The notes under the pieces were generated by a model. That model was not told the DNA's origin. It made no database searches and saw nothing but the letters and a program-made list of their open reading frames with translations. Positions 1 through 11,100 of a stretch of DNA of 64,000 nt are shown piece by piece. Positions within the stretch are counted from its first letter, which is position 1; each line of letters begins with the position of its first letter. Source of the stretch: Ambrosia x helenae (taxonomy: Eukaryota > Streptophyta > Magnoliopsida > Asterales > Asteraceae); contig CM061224.1 in assembly GCA_030844895.1 (NCBI GenBank), forward strand, positions 75,028,567-75,092,566. The letters run 5' to 3'. The position numbers and the translations under genes are program-made.

Positions 1-738
1 TGAACCGTTATACCACTTATCGGTGTCTTGCCCGACACGAATCAATCCGGTATTTTAGAAAAACGGTAAAGGATTTGAACCGCCGGTAAATTCTGGTATA
101 CCGGTACCGACACAAGGTTAAACTTTAGATTTTATCGGGCCATAGTGATGATACAAAAAAACAAGTGTGGTGAGTAAGAACATGAACTGGTTTCTTAGAC
201 ACAAAGTTATTTGTTATATATGTAACTTATCTAATGTAATTTTAGTATATTTTGATTATTGGTAACTAAAACTTCTTATCAAAGATTGTAGAAAACGAAA
301 ACGATTATACTTTTGTTGACGAGGATGACGATGATTATGAATTTTATCTTTTAAGCAATCATAAATTTAATGCATTCAACACTCTAATTGCATAAACCTA
401 ATATACCCTTTCATATAAAAAAAAACTTTGTTGAAAAATTGGGTACTTTTGGATTATTATTTTATTATGGATTCACTTTTAAATTATTTTTCATTATAAA
501 ATCATGTATTATTGGATTACTTTTTGATTTGATCGGTTTTAAAAACATTGCTAAAACCTAGTAAACTTGTTTTAAAACCTATAAAAACCATTTTTTTTAA
601 ACCGGTCTTAGATGGGAATAAGAAACCGGTATACAACCTAGCGGTTTGGAGAGGGTTCGGACCAGTTTACCACAAACCGTTTTTTTAATCGATTTGTTTT
701 TTTTTTCCATCTCGGTTTTTTTTACATGTCTACCCCTA
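1..738. repeat. Probable fragment of a hAT-like GGTACC-rich repeat
   Basis: The first 150 bases and the stretch 600-740 are rich in CCGGTA/ACCGG words, like the internal part of the delimited hAT element at 3485-4009. Near 725-739 the sequence reads ACATGTCTACCCCTA, whose reverse complement TAGGGGTAGACATGT looks like a hAT-type terminus. The opposite end would lie outside the window, so no target duplication can be tested. No gene is visible here. Confidence 0.3.
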
Positions 739-829
739 ATGACAAAAAAAAGAAGTGTGACAAAAAAATGTCAAAACTAAAACTATTGTGGTCTAAACTG
801 AAAAACAAACACACTTTTTTACATTCCTA

Positions 830-873
830 AAACCCTAAAAAAAAAAAAAAAAAAAAAAAAACCCAAACCCTAA
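830..873 (+). promoter_or_regulatory. Two telo-box motifs upstream of TIM10
   Basis: AAACCCTAA occurs at 830-838 and again at 865-873, separated by an A-run. The telo-box is a known promoter/5'UTR element of plant genes for ribosomal, translational and mitochondrial proteins, which fits a TIM10 promoter. The second copy lies about 30 bases before the 5'UTR intron, so transcription probably starts near it. The exact start site cannot be read from sequence. Confidence 0.55.
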
Positions 874-902
874 CATCTCTGTCTCACTCGCCTCTCTTTC
901 AG

Positions 903-993
903 GTAAAAGATTTCAAGATCAAAACCCAGTTTTTATACTCTTTTCATCATATTTTAATAATGTTATTATTAAGCGTTGATCCATTTTTTGCAG
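903..993 (+). other. 5'UTR intron of TIM10
   Basis: CTTTCAG|GTAAAAG at 903 opens an intron that closes with a T-rich tract and TTTGCAG at 993, 36 bases before the TIM10 start codon. A leader intron close to the ATG is common in plant housekeeping genes. The call rests on splice-site quality only; it could be tested with a transcript. Confidence 0.55.
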
Positions 994-1029
994 GTTACTG
1001 TCAAATTCTTTGTTTCTTCACATTCTACA

Positions 1030-4000
1030 ATGGCTGCTAATAATAATCCACCGAATGCATTGGAAAAGGAACAGGTAATGTTTTAAATTTTATGTTTTCT
1101 TTCAAATTTGAGCTTTGAATGTTTTAGGTTTTGTGATAATTTATGGGCCGTTGATTTTATGGGATTATAGTTTGATTTGAACAAATTAGGGTTTAGCTTT
1201 AGGGATGATGAAGTGATTGTGCTTTGATATATATGTTTTATATAATTGAAGGAATGTTTAATAGCATGATGGAGCTGATTTATTTGATGTTTACTTTCAA
1301 ATTGAGCTTTTAATGGTTTGGTTTTAGAGAAAATTTATGCAATTACAGTGTAGTTTGAACAAATTAGGGTTAGGGTCATAGACTCATAGTTTAAATAAAA
1401 CGGCTGAGGCGCTGAGAAAACGTGTATGAGGCGGCGCCTCATGGGGTTATTTTGTACGACGCTTTTAAGAGCCGGGGTTGTAAGAAAATGTGCGCCTCAT
1501 GGAGTTATGTGTGTTTTTGATGTTTTAGACTTTCTGTGTGTCAGTTATTTTGTTTTTGGTGTTTCGGTTGTGTTTTGATGTATTTGTTTATGAAATTGAA
1601 GGAATGTTTAAAAGCATGATGGAGTTGATGAGGCTAATTGGTTTGATGTGTTATATGGTTTTGTAGATATTTGGAATGGCAGAGAAGGAGATGGAGTACA
1701 GGGTTGAATTGTTTAACAAGTAAGTTTTCGATCATTTGGATAGTTTGATTGGGTTGGAATTACATTTGGACGAATTGTATTTTAAAACTGTAAGTAGTTT
1801 ATTAGATATGCTTTGAGATCTTAGCATAAAAAGTGTTCTTTTTATCTTGAAAATTTGTAGTTGTAACATGCTTGACTAAAAAGCTTCCTTGATAATCTGT
1901 GAGGCAAGCTTTGTTTTCTTTTGAATTTGATTATAGTTAAACCTTAGTGATCCGTGCGCAGCAGTTTTTGGGACCTATACGCCTTGTAGTGATGGAAGCA
2001 GGGTTTAATTCTAGTTGAAGTAGTGTATTCTAAGAATGACAAGTTGCTTGTGGTATTTGTAAAGCTTGGATAATAGCATAATACTAAGGAAATGCTTTTA
2101 GAGTGCTTGTCTAATCGATAACATGGGATCACCAAATGACATATTAATGACCTAAATTGTTCTGGACTTCTGGCTTATTATTTGTGCGGAACTTACAACT
2201 TTTTACCTCATTTAAATTTCAAGGGTCATGTGTCAACATGCCATCTTTTTATGTTTTTGGAAGTTCCTTTCTAACATATGTATAATTTGATGCAGGCTAA
2301 CCCAGACTTGTTTTGCTAAGTGTGTTGAGAAAAGGTATTATCTCTTTGATTAACAATATATAGGCTTAAATGGGCATTAATCTTTATAAGATTTTATTCA
2401 CAAATTAGTTTGACATGACTCATGTCTTTATGGCATTTCCACCATGTTAATTTTAAACAACCTAATTGTTTTAGGTACAAGGAGTCCGAGTTAAACATGG
2501 GTGAAAACAGTTGCATTGATCGCTGTGTTTCCAAATATTGGCAGGTACATTCTTTTTTGTTTTTCAATATTATAATATGTACAATGTTCTGCTTTATTCA
2601 ATACCAGGTTAAACTATGGTTACTTACAAGTACTAACGTGATGGTTCACTAGATAATATAGCCTGTTACTTTGTAATATAGTAGGCAAAGGATCACAAGA
2701 TAATATAAATATAGCCTTTAAGTTTGCAAGCGTGAAGTATTTAAGACGAGACTGTTCATGGTGGCGACTGCTTTACTTTGTTTATTTGCATTTCTATTGA
2801 TGAGTGTTGACAAAATCACCTCTTGGAAGATAAGATGGTCAAAATGATATAGAGATTATAAACAGTTTACTTGAGTAACGCCCCACTTACGGTGTGCGCA
2901 TATAATGTATATATGTGTGGCCTTTGGGGGGCAAAAGTAAAGTTGCACTAGTTTTAACGTTATTTTACTAATTTTGTGAAAATAACGTTAAAAACGACGA
3001 ACGGTTAATCATGCATCATGTGGTGGCGTGGATAGCCAAAAGACAAAGGGGTACATGCACTGATCGGGTTTGTCCCGATTGCTAAGTGTTCTGTACCTTA
3101 TGTCCAAGGCTTGATACCAAACCACATCGAGCCGGGGGTCTCACTGGAAGCAGCCTCTCTATTCTTAAGGGTAGAGGTAAGGCTGTCTACATCTTACCCT
3201 CCTCAGACCCTACCTTAGCTTTGCTATAGGTGGGATTAACTGAGTATGATGATGATGATGATGATGAAACAGTTTACTTGAGTAAAAGGCTAATATGTAA
3301 AAGAGAGGAGAGAAATCCAACCTTTGGTTGTACATAGAGCAACACCTCGCGTGTGCGAAGCTTGCGCTTAAGGTTTTGGGACCTAAACATCTTGGAGCTT
3401 CCATGCTCATTGACCCTCTGCCCTACAACACGATCGCATTTCGCCTCAATTACAAGTTTTGATCTCCTTATTCACACCCTAGAGTAGGGATGAGCATTTT
3501 TTCCCGAGTACCTATACCCGTACCCGTACCGATTTTGAGTACTCGGTATAGGTATCGGTACCCACTTTTACTGATTTCGGTATTCGGTACTTTCGGTATC
3601 GGTACGGGTACGAGTACGGGTAAAAATGGTACGGGTACCGAATTCTATATACTATTGAATTTGATTATATGTTTTACTTCGCATTATGGTATTTATGGTA
3701 TTCGTATCAATTTTACCTATTTGGTACATGTACCATATTGGTACCCGTACCAAAATTTTCAATTTGGTACCCTTATAGTATTGATAATCGTAATTGTTTA
3801 CCTACCTGGTACCCGTACGAATGCTCAAAAAAGAAAAAAATAGCAAAATGGTACCAAACGGGCACCGTACCGAAATACCGGTACCGATACCCGTACCGTA
3901 CCTATAAATTCGGTACGGTACTCGGTACCCACTTTTATTCAAATTCGGTACGGGTATTTTCGGTACGGGTACGGGTATAGGTACGGATACGGTACCGATC

Positions 4001-4189
4001 TCATCCCTACCCTAGAGGAGAGTGAATAAATGACTTTGGTTCCTTTTTCGGCTATGCACTAGTATTTACGATATACTTGTTTTATTTATTTTTTTATTTC
4101 CATGTTAAGTTGTGTTCATCTGTGAAATTATTATTCAGGTGACAAATCTCGTAGGGCAGCTGCTTGGTTCTGGCAGGCCACCAATGTGA
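1030..4189 (+). CDS. TIM10: Mitochondrial import inner membrane translocase subunit Tim10
   Basis: Small Tim chaperone of the mitochondrial intermembrane space. With Tim9 it forms a hexamer that escorts hydrophobic precursors from the outer-membrane pore to the inner membrane. Five coding exons join in frame at GT-AG sites: 1030-1074, 1667-1719, 2296-2334, 2475-2544 and 4139-4189, giving 85 residues, the usual family length. The twin CX3C motifs, CFAKC and CIDRC, form the two intramolecular disulphides of the fold. The stretch YKESELNMGENSCIDRC and the tail VTNLVGQLLGSGRPP match plant Tim10 closely as recalled. The start is the first ATG after the leader intron and gives the N-terminus MAANNNPPNALEKEQ. 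The fourth coding intron, 1,594 bases, is inflated by an RTE-derived retroposon and a hAT element, but its splice sites are intact. Regulation: telo-box promoter. Identity is near certain; exon edges are inferred. Confidence 0.95.
2879..3266 (+). mobile_element. RTE-derived retroposon (SINE-like) in TIM10 intron
   Basis: A 388-base insertion flanked by a perfect 19-base target duplication, AAACAGTTTACTTGAGTAA, at 2860-2878 and 3267-3285. Its 3' half (GGTCTCACTGGAAGCAGCC, TAGAGGTAAGG, TACCCTCCTCAGACCC) matches the 3' tail of the RTE LINE ending at 22450, and it ends in a (GAT)n repeat. It is either a 5'-truncated RTE or a SINE that borrows an RTE tail. No convincing tRNA-like head was seen. 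Confidence 0.85.
3485..4009. mobile_element. Non-autonomous hAT element in TIM10 intron
   Basis: A 525-base element with perfect 10-base terminal inverted repeats TAGGGATGAG/CTCATCCCTA and an 8-base target duplication CCCTAGAG at 3477-3484 and 4010-4017, the hallmark of the hAT superfamily. The interior is a degenerate tandem of GGTAC/CCGTACC words, which creates spurious long reading frames. No transposase is encoded, so movement would depend on an enzyme supplied elsewhere. Confidence 0.92.
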
Positions 4190-4972
4190 ATCGTTGCTTT
4201 CATTATTACAGTTAAGCTGGACCACATTTTATCATAATTTTTTTGCAGATTTTAGTTTTTATCATTCATAAATTGAATTTTGTATCTCAAACAAATTGTG
4301 GGCATCTTCTGGGAATGATTTGGTGCTCAAGTTATGTGCTTCTCTCTCTAATATCTATATATTTAAAGATTTTAAGTATGGATGTTGATCGTGTTAGGTT
4401 GAATTGTTAATTCAAACACGACCCATATATTATTCCTTGTGTCAAAAATACAATCCCCGGCCTGTACACACTTAAAATTGTGTAACATGCATGATGCATG
4501 ACTCGCTTAACCTATTTATTTTGAAATGTGCAAAAGGGTTGGTGGTAGCAATCAAGTTGTAAATGTGTTAATCGGGTTGTAATAGTGGGTTAGTTGAACA
4601 CGACTAAGGCTGAAAACGAGCCAGCTGATTGAAGTCAGGCTTGGCCTTAACTTTGTTACAAATTGATTCAAGCTGGCTCGACTTGTGTATGTTAACGAGC
4701 TGAAATGTTGAGTTCAAGCTAGCCTTGCTAGCTTGTTTTCTTTTCAACTTTTATTTGTATTCTTTTTGCATATCTATGTATAATAAAGCATGACTAGGGT
4801 GGGAACACGTCACTTGGTGAGGCCATTCTCACCCTTTAGTTCCTGCCAAAAATTTTAGGTTATAAAAATAACCTAATTAACTAAATATTTATTAAAATAA
4901 AATTTTATGATTATCTCAATTATCTCATCTAAAGTAATATTATTAAATAACAATTTCATGTCTCTTATTTAT

Positions 4973-5440
4973 CGAACCGGGGATCTCACTAGAAGCAGCC
5001 TCTTTATTCTCACGGGGTAGAGGTAAGAATGTCTACATCTTACCCTCCTCAGACCCTATCTTAGCTTTGCTATTAGTGAGATTAAGACTGTAAGGAGTGG
5101 GGGCGGGAGGGGCTTTCCTGGGCGGGAACACCGCCGCCGGTGGGGCGGGAAGGCTGGCGTGGGGCTGGGGGCGGGGAGAGAGTCACCGGCGTGGGGGGAG
5201 TAGGGGGGACACGGGGCAGCAGCAGATTGGTCAGTTTTTTTTTTTCTATTTTTTTTTTAACTTTAACACAATATAATATTATTTCCTTCCCCCCCCCCCT
5301 CTTCCCCCCCTTCCACTCCCCACAATTATTTTCCCCCCCACAAGGGTTCCACAAGTGCCACATGGCGCTTCATCCCCCTCTTTCCCGCCCCCCCCCCCCC
5401 CCCCCACTCCTTATAGTCTAACTGGGTATGATGATGATGA
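4973..5440 (+). mobile_element. Truncated RTE tail, split by a MITE
   Basis: Same 3' tail family as 2879-3266 and the RTE LINE: CGAACCGGGGATCTC, GAAGCAGCC, TAGAGGTAAG, ending in (ATG)n. It is flanked by TGTCTCTTATTTAT (4959-4972) and TGTCTCTCATTTAT (5441-5454), a 14-base duplication with one mismatch. A Harbinger-type MITE at 5086-5418 interrupts it. Confidence 0.82.
5086..5418. mobile_element. PIF/Harbinger-type MITE nested in the RTE tail
   Basis: A 333-base GC-skewed element with termini GACTGTAAGGAGTGGGGG and its inverse ending CCCCACTCCTTATAGTC, bounded by the 3-base duplication TAA (5083-5085, 5419-5421). Removing it restores GATTAACTGGGTATG, matching GATTAACTGAGTATG in the uninterrupted copy near 3240. 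A 3-base TAA/TTA target is typical of PIF/Harbinger (Tourist) MITEs. The interior holds long C and G runs. Confidence 0.85.
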
Positions 5441-5454
5441 TGTCTCTCATTTAT

Positions 5455-7206
5455 TTAATATTTATTTTCTAAACTAATTATTTTTATTTTCTCGTTTATT
5501 AAAACCACATCTTATTGATCAAGTCTCACAGACCACAAGATTTAAAAGAAATTAATCTTTCAAAAAATTTAATGTAGAGGTCTTAAGTCCGATCCTTAGC
5601 CCTATCATTATTTGTTTAATTCATTCCTCTTTACAAAATTTTGGGCCTATTTTTTTTTCACCCAAGACCCAAATTTTTTCTAGTGTTCTCGGAGACGGCC
5701 CTGCGCCCTGTAATGGTTGCTTCTTCCTTTGCTTCTCATTCAAACGTACATTCTCTTTTTAATATACATTTTATTCTTATTCAAATGATTAAAATCGGTT
5801 TTCTCATATTATAGTACATTAATTTCTATGCTACACTGTAACACACATGTTGTCACTTAATATTATATTTGTATCTTCCGATAAACTCCCAGGATATAAC
5901 TTAGTTAATATATAAAAAAAATATATTTTTTACATACAGAGTATATTTCTATATATTTTGGCTTTAGTATAAACAAGTGAGCTTATCTTAGCTCAGGTTC
6001 AAATGAGCCAATTTCAAGCAATCTTCAGGCGAGCCGGGAGATCTTTAACTGTGACTAGTTTACTCACACAAGTCAAGCGAACGCGACCAACTTCTTAAAT
6101 AGTTAGGTATGACAGCCTAAAACCTGATTATTTTTGTGCGTGTTGAGAAAAATGAAACCAGAAAAAAAAATAGAATATGTGATTTAGAGATTGCAAATTG
6201 CTTAAAATAATTAGTCTTTGTTCATGTTCCTGAAAATCAATTTGTTTATTTCACATATTTTCCAAATACATACATAGTAAGACCAAGTCTATAATTTGAT
6301 TAAATCATAAACTACCATGTACTTCACCTTGGATTCTTGTTTTTCCGTACATAATTGAACGACTTAGTAAATAATCAACGAGTGTGTCCAAATCTTTTTT
6401 CGTTCTTGAAGATCCCTTCAAAGATTTGTAAAAATATTAATTGCTTTTAAAATTCATAATAATATTTGTTTCTATCGTTATCTTACACAACTATATTTGT
6501 TAGCACATGCTTATATTGTCTTTTTCTTATGTTTTGTTTCGTATAAAAATGTTTGTGACGTGCTCAATCCAGAATCAATTTCAAAATAGAGAACTATTTA
6601 CACAGGATAAAGTGGACTCATTAGGCAATTCATAACAACTTTATATAATATAGGCATGAGTTTAAATACAAAGTCTCCTACTAAGAAATCGTAGGAATGA
6701 AATCAAATGGAATCTGATTCAACTCACTGTAGCAGCATTGGAACCGTCTCGACTAACTCTGCAATCTTAGATTATAGGTTTTCGATATTGGATTTTTATC
6801 TTGTAGGTTTTGGAACTTATGTTACAAATCATTCTGTCTTTTTAGTTATCATTATGTGTGTGTTTTATCTTTTGTCCTCGGCATTTTGTTATATTTTGTG
6901 ATCAATTATGTCTTTGTGGACTTCCTAAATTCAGGAGATTGTGTATAATAACCCAACCCATATAATAACATAATTAAAATAGTATGTAAATTGTTTTATG
7001 CATGCTTGTGGTTTTCATATTGAACGTTACTATATATATTGTATAGCAAAAATGTGCTAACTTTTAAATTTTTATTAATAACTATTACGTTAAAATATAA
7101 TTATACTATAGTAAGACCATAAATTTTATATAAATAGTTAAATGAGACTCATACGCACACATTTCATTTAATCAGTTTCTTTTTAGTGTTTTAGGCTTTT
7201 AGCTTA
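5455..7206. other. AT-rich intergenic stretch, no gene seen
   Basis: No reading frame with family resemblance and no bounded element was found. Around 5980-6040 and again at 4600-4740 there are GAGCC/GGCTCG-type words like the subterminal parts of hAT elements elsewhere in the window. They may be remnants of one older element, but termini were not found. Confidence 0.4.
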
Positions 7207-7566
7207 GGTCAAGTGTAATGGTGGGTGGAATTTGATGAGTGAAAGAGACATTTTCTGACATGTGGCATATGGGGCCATTTTGGTGGATGAAAGGAGTTTG
7301 AAATGGGCAAGGAGTGTAGTGGTATAGTGTGGTGTGGTGTGGTGTGAGTGGGTGTATATAATGATATTAAATTTGAATTAATAAAAAGAAAAAATAAATA
7401 AAAGTGAAATGGCATGTTCTGATTGGCCCATCCAATATTTCACCTACGCGAAATATTTCGCTCATATAAGGTTAGCGCCCCTTTCACAAGGTGGGGGCGG
7501 TGTGCTTGGGTGAATTGAGCACGAAATTTGGCATTAACGCCCCATTCACATGACCATTACACATGG
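7207..7566. mobile_element. Possible MITE between TIM10 and the BSK gene
   Basis: Left GGTCAAGTGTAATGG and right CCATTACACATGGTC are imperfect inverted repeats (12 of 15 positions) about 360 bases apart, with gcccc/ggggc words inside. Flanking duplications are not convincing (TTA versus TCA), so the exact ends and the superfamily (perhaps Harbinger) are uncertain. Confidence 0.4.
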
Positions 7567-8134
7567 TCTCAGTATTATATTTAATCATTTGAAGAAAATA
7601 ATTTCCCATTTTTTGTTTTTGTTTTTTTGACAACTTAAGTGTCGGTTTTCATTGATGTTAGAAAGTTTGATAACAAATTGTGTTGCAATCAACTTTTGGT
7701 CTTAGGAAGCACTTCCCATTAACATGCCGCAATCGCAACTATCTTGCATCCACAATAAGAAGCACTTCAAAAGAGGCTCATATGCATCTGCCCAGTCTTT
7801 TGACTCTTCCACAACTATAATCGGCACAAGAAAACGCTCTGTCTCTCCTCCCTTCTACTCATAAAACATGTTCTTGAGCGTTTTTGCTCAAACACACCCA
7901 CCATGCTATCTCCTCAACATCGTCCTCATAAAAAACGTCCTAAAACCGACTATTGTAGATGCTCTAAATCTGAATTTGCAAGCAAAATTTACTAGAAGAC
8001 TAATTAAGATAGTTCAACTCATTTAATTTGATGAACAGACATTACAAACACTCATATTCATTACAATGGTAGGTTGGCTCTCATGTGAAGAAAGAATGCA
8101 CATTTTCTAGGGACATAAAAACAAAACACAAAAT
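7567..8134. other. 3' flank of the BSK gene
   Basis: AT-rich sequence downstream of the minus-strand BSK stop codon. It should include the BSK 3'UTR and polyadenylation region, but no single signal stands out. Nothing else was recognised. Confidence 0.4.
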
Positions 8135-11100
8135 CTACACATGTTTAGTTTCTTCGGTCTCGCCATCCAACAAAACCGCATCTTTAAGAGTTTCACGGGC
8201 ATCGCTGTCCATTCCAAGGCTAAATAAAGCAGCCGCTTGAAGATATAGACCGGTTGACCAATCTGGGTGTATCACTTGCGCTTGCATTGCGTCCCCTAGT
8301 GCTTCTTGTGCCTTGTTTACCATCAAATAACTCAAACAGCGTCTTACATACATCGTCGGTGACACCATTGTTCCACTCTCGATGAACTGCAAAATTCAAG
8401 ATATGATTACAAAAAGTTACATTATCTTTTTATTTGTTTACACTTTTGACCATTCATGGAAAAAACATAACTTGAAGTTTGTATTGTATAGTCTCACTTA
8501 CACTTGTGTAATATTCTATGGCAGTAGTGAAATCCTTGGCTCGAAAAGCATTGTCTCCGCGCTTCTTACCGTTTAATGTATCCTGTAGTTGACTAGTGTA
8601 CATTTGGAACGACAACTGCAAATAAATAAACATAAAAGAATTCATGACTCGTTTTGCAAATATGAGATCACGTTAAACAAGTACAACATATGGTTCCCCT
8701 CTAGCACAGGTATTAACCCTTGAGGCCACCTGCCAAGTGTAAGGGCCCAAGAGTTTTTTCCCTAACGGGGTCTCATGGTCGCCCAAGAAAAAGTATTGAT
8801 ATAGTGTTATCAACCATTTTTTTTATGTGTTTTGAAAGAATACCTCATCTGTAATCCCCTCGTCGCCACTATATCCAATCTTTTCTAGTATCTCGTGTAT
8901 GGCCGTTAAATCCAATCTCGAGCATGCGTCTCCAAGTGGTGACAGGTTTGCTGTCTGTGTTGCTGGTGTAGGTTCCTTACTAAGTCCCATCAAGACAAGG
9001 GACAAAATCTGGTAAATTTCACAAAATCAGAACAACAAAAGTACATTCTAAAAATGTTCCAAAGGGTCAATACTTATATTGGCTTTATTGTGGTTGGGTA
9101 GGGATGTGTGTCGCTTCTTCCTATTTACAGAATCTGAGCTTTGCCTTTTATCCCGCATTTTTTTATTTTTTCCCCTTTATACAGTCTATGAGGGGAAACA
9201 AGTGCACTTACATCTGTTTGTTTCTTAAGTGGAGTAAGGGCAGCAACAACAGATTTGGCGCTTGGCCTCTCTCGAGGTTCATATTGCAAACATCGTGATG
9301 CGATTCTAACCAATTCCGTTCCATCGTCATTAGAAAATTGACCCTCTAAGCATGAATCTGTTAGCATCTGAAAATTCTTCCCTTTTATCAAATCAAGTGC
9401 CTGCGAACATCAAGTATTCAAAAAGTTAAGACCTAGTTTTTATGCAGATAATCGGAACTTTAGGTTGTAGAAGATAGTTTTTGAATGTGTTTTCGTCTGA
9501 AGGTGTACTGAAATCATATGCTTATATGTTTGACTATCTAAAACTGATTATTTGACCTTTTGTTCATCAAAATCTTTACAAACTGATTAAATTATTGGTC
9601 CAAAAACCCAAAACTCGAATGAACTTACGTGGCTCGGGGGAATATGCTTTCCGCTCAGAAGATCGAGTAGTATGGTGCCGAAGCTGTATATTACACTTTC
9701 TGCTATCACTCTACCTGCCAACATGAGAAAGTCAACATAAGTCAACTCTGCCGACATGTTTTCTTTAAACTGTTTGTTCTTTTTATGACCATTTTTTATA
9801 CCCGTTCTCATATACTCCGGAGGGGTGAAAGCTAAGTTCGTGCTATAGCTTTTTCCATCTCGGCTATTCTTCATCAGGCCAAAGCACGAGAGCCTTGGAT
9901 TACAATCCTGAGATACAACAATAAGAACACAAAGACACTATAGAACATCAAAACTCAACCCGTTTACTTATGAACGGGTATACTTAGGTTGTATCCAATC
10001 TCGAACGGGTCAAGATTAAAAAAGTCTAGTTAAAAGTCGCCCAAAGCCCCAAAGTCTAGTTTTTGTGCATACAACTTTCAAAATTTTTATTCAAAGATTT
10101 TGATTGTATTCAACTGTATTCAAAATTAGCACACATTGAATATTTAGTGGCTCAACTTGCCTTTTCATTGTTTTGACCCGTTACTCAACCCGTTCTTATC
10201 ATCTCTAAGAAGGTGTAGTTACCTTATCAAACAAGACTCTGTAAGCGTTAAGGTCATGGTAAAGAGACCGCCCTTTGCTGCTGCAGTAGTCTAGTGCTTG
10301 TGCCAAATACAGAGCCACTCGTAAACGCATTGCCCATTTCAACGGCTGACTTTCCCCTAAATTTAGTCAAACATTATAAGTTTATCATGCAGATTTGCAA
10401 AAAAAGATCGGTAACGAAGTACTCACAGTGAAATAGATGTTTAGACAATGTATCATGAGGCATGAACTCTGCCACCAACAATCTTTCATTTCCTTCACAG
10501 CAACATCCCAACAAGTTGGCTAATGTTTGACTCCTAAGTTTCCCAACCGCTTTCGCCTCATCCTACAAAAAAAAAAACAAAATTACAAAGATAAATTTTG
10601 TTTTTATATAGATGATGCATCTGTATGTAACCACTCAATAAACAAAACCCATAAAAAGGGGCCACCATGGTGCTAAATAATTCTCCCAGATCTGATCTTG
10701 GAAAATCTTGGCACCATGTGCCCACCATTGACCAAATTATCCCAAGCAATCAATCTTCTGATCCATTAGCCAACAGGATCACGTAAATCGCAGCTTGCAC
10801 CAGACAAGTTGCCTCCAAAAGGTTATTGCAAAAACATTCGGAATCAGGGGTTTGAGCCTGAGACCTCAGCCAGAGGTTAATCAGTTATTTACCACTGCAC
10901 CACCCCTTGAAGGTTATGAACCACGAGTAACCAATTTACATCAGGCGATCAATCTTCTGATCCATTGCCAATACCCTGCTAGCCAACGGGTCAGGTAATT
11001 CCCAGCTTGGGATGGTCAGGCTGCCTTCAAGAGGTTACGACAGGAAACCAGTGGAAGCAGGATTTGAACCTAAGACCTCTGGCAAAGAGGAATCAGGCGC

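Noticed and set aside
3490..3980. Overlapping plus-strand reading frames rich in PVP, YRYRYP and GTGTG
   Set aside because: They arise from the GGTACC-word tandem inside the hAT element at 3485-4009; no start context or homology, and all frames are open for the same reason.
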